This document shows, in pieces, positions 33,885-47,131 of a stretch of 64,000 nucleotides of DNA. Source of the DNA: Tetradesmus obliquus (taxonomy: Eukaryota; Chlorophyta; Chlorophyceae; Sphaeropleales; Scenedesmaceae); assembly GCA_030272155.1 (NCBI GenBank), contig CP126200.1, forward strand, positions 5,034,001 to 5,098,000. The letters run 5' to 3'. How positions within the stretch are numbered: the stretch's first letter is position 1; every line of letters begins with the position of its first letter. The translations under genes and the position numbers were made by a program. The notes beneath the pieces were generated by a model. That model worked only from the letters and a program-made list of their open reading frames with translations, searched no databases and was not told where the DNA came from.

Positions 33885-36286
33885 GGCTGATGCAGCCAGG
33901 AGTGACAAGGCCTAGCTCAGCCTTGCCAGCAGGAACTGCAGCGTCAGACACTCCTGCACTGCCCACTGCAGGTGCTGCACGAAGAAACAGCAGCAGCGTG
34001 CACTGTGAGTGATGACAGACGATTCTGCAGTCTGATGACCAGGCGTGTCACAGTGCAACGGCTGAGCGCTGCAGGTTGGACGGACACGCAACTCGGTGCT
34101 GCTGCGGCTGTGCTCAGGGCAGCATGGAAGAAACAGCAACTGTCAGTTTGTCCCAACAACCACCATGCATACCATTCATGTAAATCAACAGCACACATTG
34201 CATGGTGAGGGTTAGTAGCTTGATAGTTCAACCGGCATACACCGGGTGAGCAGCTGCAGCTGGCCTGTTGCGGCATGCTGCCACACACTATAAAGCCACC
34301 AGACCATACTACACAGCATCATACGTTGAACTGACCACAAATAGCTCCCGGCAGCAGCTGCATGTAGCCTCGGCGCACATATCATCTGTACACATGTGTG
34401 GTTTGGGCTGTTGGATTAGCTGGACTTACGCCACCCTACAAGCGAGCTGTGCCCCTTTTCAAACACCACCAGGCATGCTTTGTGACCAGATAACAACTTT
34501 GCAAAGCGAATCCCCACCCCAGCAGCTCACAGAGACCCACTGCAGGTTCGCCTCGTGCAACCCCAAAACTGCCCGGGAGACAACAACGCGACCCTGAATA
34601 ACGGCGCAACGCAGTGAGCTATGACACATTGTATGTTTCAGGAGACACGTTGCATCGGCGCGCCCGCGCCTTTTTCCCCCTGAGTCGATTTCACACACCT
34701 GCTGTCGCCGGGTGGGGTGTTGTATCCCGCTGTCACCAGAATCGCCACTCAAGTTGGATTTGGCAACTTGTTGATGCACAATCTTCAGCAAAACATCTTT
34801 TCAAGGTGAAGCGGGCTGATCACATGCCGAAGTGTGCTTTGATGTTCTCGGTGCACACTGCAGGACGCTGTCGTCGAGGCTGTATTACTGTCGATGAATT
34901 TCAAACAACGACATACAAGGTGATGTGAAGTCGGCCTAAGATGGTCTGCACCACTTCACGCACGGGTAAATGATAGCAGGAGAGCCCCAGCGAAGATTAC
35001 AGTGTTGTTTTGAAGTAGCACACGTCAGCAATGATTTGTTCGTAGTAACCATTAGCAATTATATAAATCGCTTTGATTTGTTTGAAAACAGCTGCAGTTC
35101 AGGGGTGTTTGTTTGGCGGCAGCTGAACACCACCCGTCTGCACCCGTCAGAAGGTTCGTCAAATTTTGCTGCTGAGCGACATGTACGGGCGAGGTTCATA
35201 TGATTTTGAAAGCTTCCTGTCTGATTTTAGACTGCAGCAATGCCATAGGCGGCAGCACCAGCCTAAGATTCATGGTCTAATGACGAAATGACGCTTGCAC
35301 AGCTGGTAAATTCACAGTAATGTGGTTGGAACAGCAGTTCCGACCCTAGCGTGCTCGCGCTCTGAGTCTAATCCGTCTGGTAAACTTGAGCCCTGTTAGC
35401 TAACCTTTTCCTTGGTGAAGTTTCTAACTCTTCATCGCATTTCGTGTTACTCGAAACACTGAAAAGGTAATACTCACTGGTTTAACAGGGTACGGAATGC
35501 TTGTTCTGGGTGATCAAACGTGTAAGCGTGGTGCGGATTACTGTGTAACTACACACAGTGACAGTAACCACACGACTCCTTCCGGCGAAGCACAGGAAAG
35601 AACAGCATGCGGTCTGCCGAGCCCAGAAATGAACAGATATGGCTTAACCAGCGTCAATCAAAAAGTATTGACAGGCGCTTAGGCTCTGACAGAAGCTCCC
35701 ACACAATTCCTGACAGGCTGCTTTTGCCAGCCACTGAACACCAACGCTGCGTGGCTTCAAATCCAGTGAGTTACCATGCTTGCAGTTTCAGTGCTGAAGT
35801 GGTCGCGCCTGTATAGTTGCGGCAATTCACGGGGAGTACTAGCGAATTGCCTCTGCATCGGGGGCTAGCATGACATAGTTGCGTGAATAGGTTCGAAATA
35901 ACCACATGATGCTCAACTCGTAAGATTCCGAAACGATCTCGCGTGCCCGGGAAGTAGCCAGTAAGTATGGAGTATTGGTTACCCTTGCAAGCACTCCTCT
36001 TGCAGAACTGCTGCCATCACCTGCATCTCTTGCCCATCAGCAGCCCAGGATTATGTGACATACGCAGCACACAAGCACCTGAACCTGCTGGAAACCACAA
36101 CTCAACCCTCCATTTCCGTGCTTCCTGCAGGACAAGCGCGCGTCAAGTGCCGCATCGGCACTGCCGGCGCAGCAACAGCAGCCCAGGGCGCAGCCACAGC
36201 TAGCCGCAAGTGCCAGCAATGTACTGCAGCTGAGCCTGCAGAAAAGCAAAAGGAGCGGCAACATTTCACATCAGTTTCAAACAGCC
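33885..36286. promoter_or_regulatory. Divergent 2.4-kb region between the two giant genes
   Basis: This should carry both promoters. The part at 34930-35960 is visibly poorer in CAG/CTG and richer in A/T than everything around it (for example AGCAATTATATAAATCGCTT near 35055), with no plausible protein frame. The inner boundary of each promoter cannot be set by eye. Confidence 0.4.
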
Positions 36287-37284
36287 ATGGCGTGCAGCGC
36301 CATGTACTGGCGAAGGATACTGCAGCTGCTGCTGTTGGGTGTGTGCGTGCACTGCTCCCAGCAGCAGCAGCATGTCAGCAGCAGCATCGCTTGGAATAAT
36401 TCAGACCATGTTTCCAGGCAGCTACTGCAAGCCATGCAGCAGCCAGGCCCTGCAGCAGCAGCTGCGGTTAAGCAGATACCTCAGCAGCAGGGTTCAATGG
36501 CCGACAACATGGCCGCCAGACGCAATGACCCCACCATGGCCCAACCTGCGGCTGGCAGCATGTGCCGCATAACAACACAGAACTGGAGGAGCCTAATATC
36601 CAAGTGCCACTCAAGCTGCCACACATGCAGCAGGGAGCCCTCCACATCATCACCAGACACCCGGCCCTGCAAATGCTGCAAGCCAGGGTTCTTCCTGGCT
36701 GCCGGCAGCAGCTCTCCCAGCTGCAGCCCATGCCCCCAGGGCCAGTGGGGCCCCGCGTATGGCCAGACAGCTTGCAGGAAGTGCCCTCGCGGCACTGTGT
36801 CACTCTCTACCGGCTCTCGTGTGTGCGATGGTGAGTGAGCGTGTGTATGCGATGTTTGCTGGCACGTGTGTCACTGTGCTGTGGTGGCTGGTGCCGAGAA
36901 CTGCGTGCGGCAACTGTGGGTTCCTCACTACTGCTGCTGCTGCTGCCGCAGGCTGCCCTCCTGGCTTTGGGGCCACCACTGTCAACGTCAAGCTGACCAA
37001 CGGCAGCAGCGCTGCCCTTGCAGCATGCAGGCCCTGCTTCCCTGGCAACGTCTCACCCGGAGGCCGCTTCTCTGCAGCCACATGTACTTCTTGCGGCACC
37101 AGCAAGACGACGCTGCCAGGCCCTGCACCCAGAACTGCATGCTTAGGTGCGCTGGCATGGTGCTGCCCGGTGCTAACTCTGGTGTGGTGCAAGCTGTGCT
37201 TTGTGCCGAATGCTGCAGCTGCACGTATGCACGGCATGATGGCCGGGTGGCAACTGCCGACTGCAGATGTTGTTGCATGGTGTG

Positions 37285-37324
<40 letters not shown>

Positions 37325-40300
37325 GCTGCTGTTGCTTACTTCTCCTGCCACTGAAGTTGCTGCTGCTGCTGCTGCTGCTTCATGCAACCGCAGCTTGCCG
37401 GCCTGGATACGGCGGCCCCTCCTGCACCCAATGCACCCCAGGCAGCTACTCGGCCGGCGGCCCAGCAAGCGACAGTGCCACAGACTGCAAGCCCTGCCCA
37501 GGAGGTGGCAGCAGCCCTGCTGGCGCAGACTCACTCTCGCAGTGCTCTGCAGGTGTGTTGAATGACGAATGTATACAGTGGATGCATGCTTACGCACCGT
37601 CAAGCAATGCTGCACAGTTATGTGGCTGAGCCTGGTTGCGCTACCAATTGCGTACCAAACGCACTTTGCCAGCAGGCGCCTAGCTGCAGGCTGCAGCAGG
37701 TGACTGCCCTGCCCACATGCTTGCTTGCTGCGCCCAACACGCCGGTGCAGTCGGCACACATGTGCAAACCCACTGGTACCAGCGGCAAGCGCAACAGCAA
37801 GTACTACATCAAATCCCAAACCGTGCTCTGCCCGTTTCTGTTTGCAGCTCCCCCCAGCCCCAGTCCTGGCACCAGCCGCAGCCCCAGCCCCAGCCCCGGC
37901 AACTCGCCACAACCATCACCATCACCATCACCTTCCACGAACGGCTCATCACCATCACCTTCACCGAGCATCAATGGCACCTCACCATCACCCCTGCCCA
38001 GCCCCTCTCCCTTGCCGGCACCAGTGAACCTCATGCCAAACGGTACCCGCTTTGTGGCCAATGTAACAGTTATAACGACTGGTGCAGCTGACGCAAATCT
38101 GGCTGCTGCTCTGGGTGATGTTGTGAGGGACGCTGTGCTGAACAACACGCCAGCGCAGGAGAACAAGGCGGCTGTATGGGTCAACACAAGCATCTCCAGC
38201 ACGGTGAGCGGCAAGCGCTGGTCACGCAACTTGACCAATGCAGCCTGATTGAATGCGCCACTGGCTGCTGTGCTGAACGCTGCATGTACTTCGGGCACTG
38301 CTACATGTATTGCTTGCATCGCTAGCAATGCAGCTGCTCTTTTAAGTGTACGGCGGTGCACTACAACTGTTTCAGGCCAACAGCTGGCACTACTGTTGCT
38401 GCGCACACTCAGGGCACAGCCTGTCAATAAACATGCTCCTGCCTCTCTGCACGCCCTTTGATCATCGCTGCACGCCCTTTGATCACCACTGCACGCCCTT
38501 TGATCACTGCTGCACGCCCTTTGATCACTGCTGCACGCCCTTTGATCACTGCTGCACGCCCTTTGATCACTGCTGCTCGCCCTTTGATCGGCGCTGCACG
38601 CCCTTTGATCGCCGCTGCTCGCTCCAGAGCAGTGCAGGCAGGCGGCTGGCGCCACCTACAGCATCCCAGTACAAAATGCCTGAAACACCTCACTATGTAC
38701 TGCTGCTGCTGCTCCTGCTGCTGCTGCTACTGCTGCTGCTGCTGCTGCTGCTACAGTCCAACGCCGGCAGGCGGCTGCAGCAGCTGGGCGCCACCTACAG
38801 CATCCTCGCCAGCACCAGCAGGGACTGGCAGGCACTGCAGGCAGCAGTAGGCAGCGCCAGCCTACCTCCGCTGCTCACCACCACTGTGGTCAGATTCAGC
38901 CGTGGCTTCTCAGGCTATGGTGCGCATCTGTGCCTGCAGTGCGTATAAGTTGTTAGGGAGTAAGCATAAGGATGCGTGTTACATCTCGTGTCAAGCAAAT
39001 GCTTTTGCAAAGTGCAAGGTGTTGTCTTTGTTACAGGACAGCCGTGTAGGGCAGCGACTGGCCCAGTTGTACTTTTCCGTTCATATAGGCAGCGGTTGTG
39101 CCAGGGGTGATGTGTGGCTTGCAGCGCGCAGGTGAAGAAAGCGTGCATACAAAATTAGGTGCATGGCAAACCACAAACGCTAGCTGTATCTTTCTATGCG
39201 CTGCCATGCTGCCGCGTCCCCGCACATGTCAAACCACTCATCTGTTGTGCTGCTGCACCTGCTGCCCTGCGGTGCTCCTTGCCCCTGCAATGCAGCTATC
39301 ACCTACAGCAACGTCTCTGCTAGTGACTTCCTTCGCCCCAGCCCCAGCCCCTCCCCCACACCCCCGGGGCCTACTGTGCTGCCCTCATACTCATGCGCGG
39401 AGTACAGCCACCGCTGCAGCAGCGGCAGCCTGCGGCCCAGTGCACGTGTTGCTGGCGGCACTGCTCCGAATGACACTATCTGCTGCGTGAGTATTGCATG
39501 GCGCTACGTCACGTATGATTGCACACTGTGCTGCTTGCAAGTGTGGCGACCTGCAAGCCTACATGTGCTTGCTTGTATGCATGCTGTGGCCGATACAAGC
39601 CTCACTTGTAACTGTGCATGTGCAGTTTACGCTTGCATGCACTTGATGCTGCTTTGCGTCCGTCCTGCGCCAGCATCCACATCAGTCTTGCCTCATGTTT
39701 TGCAGCTCGTCGGCCAGCTGATGTCGGCTGCACCTGCATCCTGCATCCTGCGACATCACAAAAACAGCGCTGCCGGATAATCAACGCTGCTGCTTGCTGT
39801 TGATGAATGCAGGACACATGTGCTGCCTTCACATGCTCCAGTGGACTGACCAGGACAAACCCGCTGCTGCTGTCAGGGGTGGCGCCGTCATTCCGCACCT
39901 GCTGTGTGAGTTATGTGCTGCACATGGCCACATGTGCACAGCAGGTTGCCAACAGCTCGCTGTTGTACACACACCGTGTGCGTATATGCAAAGATTACGG
40001 CAGCGCCACACACGACCACACAGCCAAGCATGTCACTGCTGCTGCCCACTGCACTATCACCTGGCGTGCTGCCCGAGAGAGCCTACATGCTCAGTATTTG
40101 TGTGTCATGCCCCTGCCCGCCTCTCATCTGTACGCACGGCTGACCCCCAACAGGATGCCTGCGGCCTTTTCAACTGCGGCAGCAACCCAAAGCGCGTGCC
40201 TGCGCCACAGCTCAACACTGGCGAAGCCACAGTAGACCTCTGCTGTGTGGTGCCTGCTGTGCAGCGGCCACAGGTGCAGCTGACAGTGCCTGCAGCTAGC

Positions 40301-43300
40301 TGCAGTGCCGCAGATAACGAGTTGCTTGCACTGGAGATGTGGCGGCAGCTGACGCAGGGCCTAACGACTGCAGAGGCAGCGCTGATTGTGGTGGAGGTCA
40401 AGTCCTGCAGCACCAACACGGTGAGAGCATTGGGTGGACCTGCGTGCGCTGCTGTGGGTTGTACAGCTGCTCATCAATGTAAGAGCGGGGAGCTGCCATT
40501 GCTGGGCGTTTACATTCGCAGCAGCCTTACAGCAGCACATGGGCTGGACAGCGCGCTGTGGATGACAACTGATATGTCGCTGTGAGGAATGCGCCTGGTA
40601 AATACTTACCAGCAGCATCAGATAATGCGCGCTGCACACACCTGGGCTGCACGCCTAGGATCATTATACCAGCTGCAATCTGACACCAGCATGGCAGGTT
40701 GCTGTAGCATGGCACAGTCACACAGTGCGTAAGCATGCATACATATGTCATGCCTCAAAGCGGTGCCAAATGCTGGAGGCTTTGTCAAAAGCGAATGCCG
40801 TGCGGCTTGAAGCCTGCGCAGGAAACACTCAACCTGTGCTGACGCATCATGCCGGTTGCTCTGTTATCCTGGGACCATGCAGGGCCGGCGGAGGCTGTCA
40901 AGCAATTCAAATCGGCAGCTGCTGCAAGTTGCCTCGGTGCAGATTGTCATAACAATCCGTAATACAGCTCAAACACCTGCAGCCATTCAAGAGGCAACCA
41001 AGGTGCTGATTGAGGCAGTCGGAGGCCCAGCTATTGAGAGTCTGCCTGCAAATGCTACAGTGAATGACCTGGTGTCAACACTGAACGCGCTCATCAGCAA
41101 CAGCAGCTCACCAGCCAGCACTGCGCAGCAGCTGCTGGACACGGTCAATGAAGCCATTGTCAGTGCTGGACTGAGCAGCGTGTTCTCGGAAGCGACTGCA
41201 GTACCCACAGGTAGGCACTGCTGTCAGCATGTGCGCAGAGCATGTGCTGTGTGCATCACTACTGCAGCATGCTGTCGTCATCAGTGGGTTGTGCATTCGC
41301 GCTGCTTGTCTCGTGTCCAACTTTGCATCTTTTCCAGCTGCTATTGCGGGCTGCGGGTCAAGCAAACAGTTGAATCCCCCAGCGATGATTGCGAAACAGT
41401 TTGCAACGGCTTTGCGAAGTCTGCCACTGGTGCAGTGGCATACCATAATACCCCACAAGCACACAACATCAAGCCGCTTGCTGTGTCGCCTCTGGCATGT
41501 ACCAATACCTTGCTCTGCACTCAGCAACCTCACCCGCCTGCACACTGCCACGCTGCCCCTGCCTGCAGTTACAACTGTGGCCGTGAGCTGCAGTGGCCTG
41601 CCTGCTGCTCAGGGCATTGCATTTGGCAACTGCAGCGGCTTCCAACCCAATCAGGTCTGCCTTGGAAGTTGTGACTCTGGCTTCGGTCAGGTTAACTCCA
41701 CTTGCCAGGTCAGCGGCAACTGGTCAGCTGTGACTGGCACCTGCAACACTACAACTACAGGTGAGGGGTAAACCTGTAACAGGTTGAGATTGGGTTGTAT
41801 CTGCAACTTGCTGCAGGTTCTAGTCATGTTTGTGCAGTGGAAGATAAGGGCCCTGGATCATTAGCGTGCAATGCCAACCATGCTCGGCAGCATACTGCCA
41901 GCCGCTGCTCAGTTACGGCCACCTATGTTACCTGGGGCAGCCAAGCTGGCTGTGATCAGCCGTGCTTGTGATTCTGCGTTGGCCACTCGTAATCAAGAGG
42001 ATCTTGGCATGTCAACACTGCTGTATTTGTTGCCGTCCACCCTGCACGTGCAGCTTCAGCAGAGCGCTGGTCACTGGTCAGCCTGCAGCAATACTCGAAA
42101 GCTGTTGGCAACGCAGAAAGCCCAACTGAGTTGAAAAAACTTGTTAAGCATGTATTCTTTTAAAACAGCGAACACTGTGTGCCGCGTTTGCTGACTGTGC
42201 CATTGCTTGCTCCCTGCCATGCTGCCGGGCCGCTGCTGCAGCTCCACGGATTCTGTGCCTGGCTCCACCCGACTCCCTGCCTGGCACTGCTTGGCCTTCA
42301 AACTGCAGCCTCACGGGCGCACAGCAGTGCACAGGCGCGTGCGATGCAACCTCTTTCCCCAACCCCGCCCCTGTCGTGTTCTGCAACTACGACAATGGCC
42401 GCTGGTCAGCAGCAACTGGGCAATGTTCCCCAGGTGAGCTCAAAAGTGTTATTTGTTATTTGCATTTGCACGCAGGTGGCGAATCTTCAGCAGCTGGGGT
42501 TGCAGCGTTGGCATTGCGTCTGCGGCTGAATGTGAGTAATAGTCACTGCCTCTGCCTCCTGACCTCACTGTGACCTGCATTCGGACTTGACGTGCCACCG
42601 TCGCATGCTGATCTGCTTGCACTGCTGCTGCTGATGTAACTGGCCTGCAGTGGAATGCATTGGCGCGCCAACACTCAACAGCCTCCCAGTTTCAAATGCA
42701 GTATGGGTGCCTGGCTGTCTCAACAGAGGCCTGGGAGCTACATGTCCCGCAGCATGCATAGGTACTGGCAGCGCACCGGCAGCCACATGCACAAGGGTTG
42801 CAGGCACTAACAATGCGTTGTGGCAGCTGACAAATCAAGGCACATGCTCTGCAGTGTTCAAGGATGGCGCAACCTGTGCGAACATCACTCCGGGATCTGC
42901 AGCTGTTGTGTTTCCCTGCCAGGTTGCCTCCCGGCTTAAGACGTCACCCCCTCTCAGCAGCGTCAACATAACAGCGATGACAGACCCACAAGCACAGGTC
43001 GCCTGCTGTGACCCCCTGTATTTGTTCAATGCCACCTGTGGCAATGCTGCTATCAGCTGCCCTGCTGGGTCGCCGCCAAGGCCTGGCGCAGCGGCCACGC
43101 CAATTAGTGGTATATTGATGGGAGGCCTCGACGCGCTAAACATCTGCTGCAATATCGTGAGTGACCGCGTCGCAGGACACTAGCTCTTGCATGTTGACTT
43201 ATGTTTGTCAGCAGTGGCAGGCGAGCCTGCCGCTGCAATGCTTTCAGCTATTACCGTACAGATCAGCAACGACTGATTGGGACCTAGACATGTGTGTCTG

Positions 43301-46300
43301 CCTTAGACAGCAGCAGAGCCTAGATGGCCCATATGTGTGTGGCACATTGCATTGTACTTGCAGTCCCATACATGCAGCATACACAAGGCGCAAGTCGTGC
43401 CACTTCGCTTCAGTTGGTCAGCGAGGGACATACGAAATGGTTACCAAACGTCATTTTCACCGCTGTTGCTGATCTTGTAGGCAAGCCAGTCACCATCACC
43501 CAGCCCCAGCCCATCACCCACCGCACCAAGCCCTAGCCCAAGTCAATCACCCACACCACCCCCTGTGTCACCCAGCCCAAGCCTGAGCCCATCACCCTCA
43601 CCGTCGGTTGAGTCACCCAGCCCAAGCCCCTCGCCCACAATTGTGTCACCTAGCCCGAGCCCGTCACCCACTGCATCACTTAGCCCAAGCCCATCACCCG
43701 CTGCTTCACCCAGCCCCAGTCCATCACCCACTGCGTCACCCAGCCCCAGCCCTTCACCCACAACAGAGTCACCCAGCCCAAGCCCTTCACCCACAACAGA
43801 GTCACCCAGCCCAAGCCCAACACCCACTGCTTCACCCAGCCCAAGTCCATCACCAACTGCGTCACCGAGCCCCAGTCCATCACTCACAACAGAGTCACCC
43901 AGCCCAAGCCCAACACCCACTACGTCACCCAGCCCTAGCCCATCACCCACTACGTCACCCAGCCCCAGCCCTTCACCCACAATAGAGTCACCCAGCCCCA
44001 GCCCTTCACCCACAACAGAGTCACCCAGCCCAAGCCCAACACCCGCTGCTTCACCCAGCCCTAGCCCATCACCCACTGCGTCACCCAGCACCAGTCCATC
44101 GCCCGCAGTTAAATCACCCAGCCCCAGCCCACCACCCACAACAGAGTCACCCAGCCCTAGCCCATCACCCACAACAGAGTCACCCAGCCCAAGCCCCTCA
44201 CCAACAACAGAGTCACCCAGCCCAAGCCCCTCACCCACAACAGAGTCACCCAGCCCAAGCCCCTCACCCACAACAGAAACACCCAGCCCAAGCCCCTCAC
44301 CCACAACAGAGTCACCCAGCCCAAGCCCGTCACCCACAACAGTGTCACCCAGCCCCAGCCCCTCACCCACAACAGAGTCACCCAGCCCGTCACCCTCACC
44401 CACAACAGAGTCACCCAGCACCAGCCCCTCACCCACAACAGAGTCACCCAGCCCAAGCCCCTCACCCACAACAGGGTCACCCAGCCCGTCACCCTCACCC
44501 ACAACAGAGTCACCCAGCCCTAGCCCATCACCCACAACAGAGTCACCCAGCCCAAGCCCCTCACCAACAACAGAGTCACCCAGCCCAAGCCCCTCACCCA
44601 CAACAGAGTCACCCAGCCCAAGCCCCTCACCCACAACAGAAACACCCAGCCCAAGCCCCTCACCCACAACAGAGTCACCCAGCCCAAGCCCGTCACCCAC
44701 AACAGTGTCACCCAGCCCCAGCCCCTCACCCACAACAGAGTCACCCAGCCCGTCACCCTCACCCACAACAGAGTCACCCAGCACCAGCCCCTCACCCACA
44801 ACAGAGTCACCCAGCCCAAGCCCCTCACCCACAACAGGGTCACCCAGCCCGTCACCCTCACCCACAACAGAGTCACCCAGCCCCAGCCCCTCACCCACAA
44901 CAGAGTCACCCAGCCCGTCACCCTCACCCACAACAGAGTCACCCAGCCCCAGCCCCTCACCCACAACAGAGTCACCCAGCCCCAGCCCCTCACCCACAAC
45001 AGAGTCACCCAGCCCGTCACCCTCACCCACAACAGAGTCACCCAGCACCAGCCCCTCACCCACAACAGAGTCACCCAGCCCAAGCCCCTCACCCACAACA
45101 GGGTCACCCAGCCCGTCACCCTCACCCACAACAGAGTCACCCAGCCCCAGCCCCTCACCCACAACAGAGTCACCCAGCCCGTCACCCTCACCCACAACAG
45201 AGTCACCCAGCCCCAGCCCCTCACCAACAACAGAGTCACCCAGCCCCAGCCCCTCACCCACAACGGAGTCACCCAGCCCAAGCCCCTCGCCCACAACAGA
45301 GTCACCCAGCCCCAGCCCCTCAACCACAACAGAGTCACCCAGCCCCAGCCCCTCACCCACAACAGAGTCACCCAGCCCGTCACCCTCACCCACAACAGAG
45401 TCACCCAGCCCCAGCCCCTCACCCACAACAGAGTCACCCAGCCCCAGCCCCTCACCCACAACAGAGTCACCCAGCCCCAGCCCCTCACCCACAACAGAGT
45501 CACCCAGCCCAAGCCCCTCGCCCACAACAGAGTCACCCAGCCCCAGCCCCTCACCAACAACAGAGTCACCCAGCCCCAGCCCACCACCCACAACAGAGTC
45601 ACCCAGCCCCAGCCCCTCACCCACAACAGAGTCACCCAGCCCAAGCCCGTCACCCACAACAGAGTCACCCAGCCCAAGCCCCTCACCCACAACAGAGTCA
45701 CCCAGCCCAAGCCCCTCACCAACAACAGAGTCACCCAGCCCCAGCCCCTCACCAACATCAGAGTCACCCAGCCCCAGCCCGTCACCCACAACCGAGTCAC
45801 CCAGCCCTAGCCCATCACCCACAACAGAGTCACCCAGCACCAGCCCCTCACCCACAACAGAGTCACCCAGCCCAAGCCCCTCACCCACAACAGGGTCACC
45901 CAGCCCGTCACCCTCACCCACAACAGAGTCACCCAGCCCCAGCCCCTCACCCACAACAGAGTCACCCAGCCCGTCACCCTCACCCACAACAGAGTCACCC
46001 AGCCCCAGCCCCTCACCCACAACAGAGTCACCCAGCCCCAGCCCCTCACCCACAACAGAGTCACCCAGCCCGTCACCCTCACCCACAACAGAGTCACCCA
46101 GCACCAGCCCCTCACCCACAACAGAGTCACCCAGCCCAAGCCCCTCACCCACAACAGGGTCACCCAGCCCGTCACCCTCACCCACAACAGAGTCACCCAG
46201 CCCCAGCCCCTCACCCACAACAGAGTCACCCAGCCCGTCACCCTCACCCACAACAGAGTCACCCAGCCCCAGCCCCTCACCAACAACAGAGTCACCCAGC

Positions 46301-47131
46301 CCCAGCCCCTCACCCACAACGGAGTCACCCAGCCCAAGCCCCTCGCCCACAACAGAGTCACCCAGCCCCAGCCCCTCAACCACAACAGAGTCACCCAGCC
46401 CCAGCCCCTCACCCACAACAGAGTCACCCAGCCCGTCAACCTCACCCACAACAGAGTCACCCAGCCCCAGCCCCTCACCCACAACAGAGTCACCCAGCCC
46501 CAGCCCCTCACCCACAACAGAGTCACCCAGCCCCAGCCCCTCACCCACAACAGAGTCACCCAGCCCAAGCCCCTCGCCCACAACAGAGTCACCCAGCCCC
46601 AGCCCCTCACCAACAACAGAGTCACCCAGCCCCAGCCCACCACCCACAACAGAGTCACCCAGCCCCAGCCCCTCACCCACAACAGAGTCACCCAGCCCAA
46701 GCCCGTCACCCACAACAGAGTCACCCAGCCCAAGCCCCTCACCCACAACAGAGTCACCCAGCCCAAGCCCCTCACCAACAACAGAGTCACCCAGCCCCAG
46801 CCCCTCACCAACATCAGAGTCACCCAGCCCCAGCCCGTCACCCACAACCGAGTCACCCAGCCCTAGCCCATCACCCACAACAGAGTCACTCAGCCCAAGC
46901 CCCTCACCCACAACAGAGTCACCCAGCCCCAGCCCCTCACCCACAACAGAGTCACCCAGCCCCAGCCCCTCACCCACAACAGAGTCACCCAGCCCAAGCC
47001 CCTCACCCACAACAGAGTCACCCAGCCCAAGTCCCTCACCCACAACAGAGTCGCCCAGCCCAAGCCCCTCACCCACAACAGAGTCACCCAGCCCAAGCCC
47101 CTCACCTTCACAGTCACAGTCACCACCATAG
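36287..47131 (+). CDS. Giant secreted Cys-rich / sushi / Ser-Pro repeat glycoprotein (13 exons)
   Basis: Probable cell-wall or matrix glycoprotein of 2,258 residues. Exons: 36287-36830, 36952-37146, 37394-37552, 37848-38203, 38757-38919, 39296-39486, 39813-39905, 40154-40420, 40943-41210, 41569-41760, 42242-42433, 42651-43156, 43481-47131; the phases join without a break to TAG at 47131. The N-terminus [20 protein letters not shown] is a signal peptide. Exons 1-3 have ephrin-receptor/GCC2-like Cys patterns (CPPGFG...[13 protein letters not shown]...[25 protein letters not shown]). Exon 4 opens with a short Ser-Pro rod. Exons 6-8 and 12 carry the C...C...CC module shared with the giant gene on the other strand. 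Exons 10 and 11 are sushi-like. The last exon is about 1,200 residues of [11 protein letters not shown] repeats, expected to be Hyp-arabinosylated. No anchor or KDEL is seen. Confidence 0.87.
37284..37380 (+). repeat. (CTG)n runs before exon 37394
   Basis: Two blocks of CTG triplets (37284-37330 and 37355-37380) in the sense strand, upstream of the acceptor AACCGCAG|CT. Confidence 0.85.
38448..38630. repeat. 21-bp intronic minisatellite, 8 copies
   Basis: CACGCCCTTTGATCACTGCTG and close variants run head to tail in the intron between exons 38203 and 38757. Because 21 is a multiple of three, all frames stay open; it is not coding in the spliced model. Confidence 0.93.
38610..38665 (+). repeat. 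Echo of an exon 5' edge (exon 38757)
   Basis: CCAG|AGCAGTGCAGGCAGGCGGC...GGCGCCACCTACAGCATC duplicates the start of exon 38757, ACAG|TCCAACGCCGGCAGGCGGC...GGCGCCACCTACAGCATC, minus a few triplets. The exon model skips it. Confidence 0.75.
41569..42433 (+). other. Twin sushi-like exons (192 nt each, phase 1-1)
   Basis: Exons 41569-41760 and 42242-42433 both measure 192 nt and are phase 1 at both ends, the usual gene structure of CCP/sushi modules. Conserved features are C-x-G-[L/T]..., Q-x-C-x-G-x-C-D, and the end pattern C-x-V/Y...G-x-W-S-A-x-T-G-x-C. Confidence 0.7.
41880..42110 (+). pseudogene. Decayed third sushi exon in the intron
   Basis: Between the twin sushi exons the intron keeps pieces of a third: CTGCCAGCCGCTGCTCAG (compare CTGCCTGCTGCTCAG in exon 41569), TGTGATTCTGCGTTGG (compare TGTGACTCTGGCTTCGG), and [11 protein letters not shown] (compare [14 protein letters not shown]). 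Frame and donor are lost. Confidence 0.45.
43565..47131 (+). repeat. 33-bp coding minisatellite, about 108 units, with higher-order copies
   Basis: The unit encodes [11 protein letters not shown]. Rare variants ([23 protein letters not shown]) mark larger duplications. A 363-bp block (11 units) at about 44157-44519 recurs at 44520-44882. A 1,056-bp block (32 units) at about 44760-45800 recurs at 45816-46856; for example GCACCAGCCC at 44781 and 45837. Confidence 0.95.

Noticed and set aside
34930-35960. tRNA or rRNA gene in the A/T-rich island
   Set aside because: I looked for a cloverleaf with T-loop and anticodon stem around 35280-35560 and found none by eye; no rRNA core motif seen.
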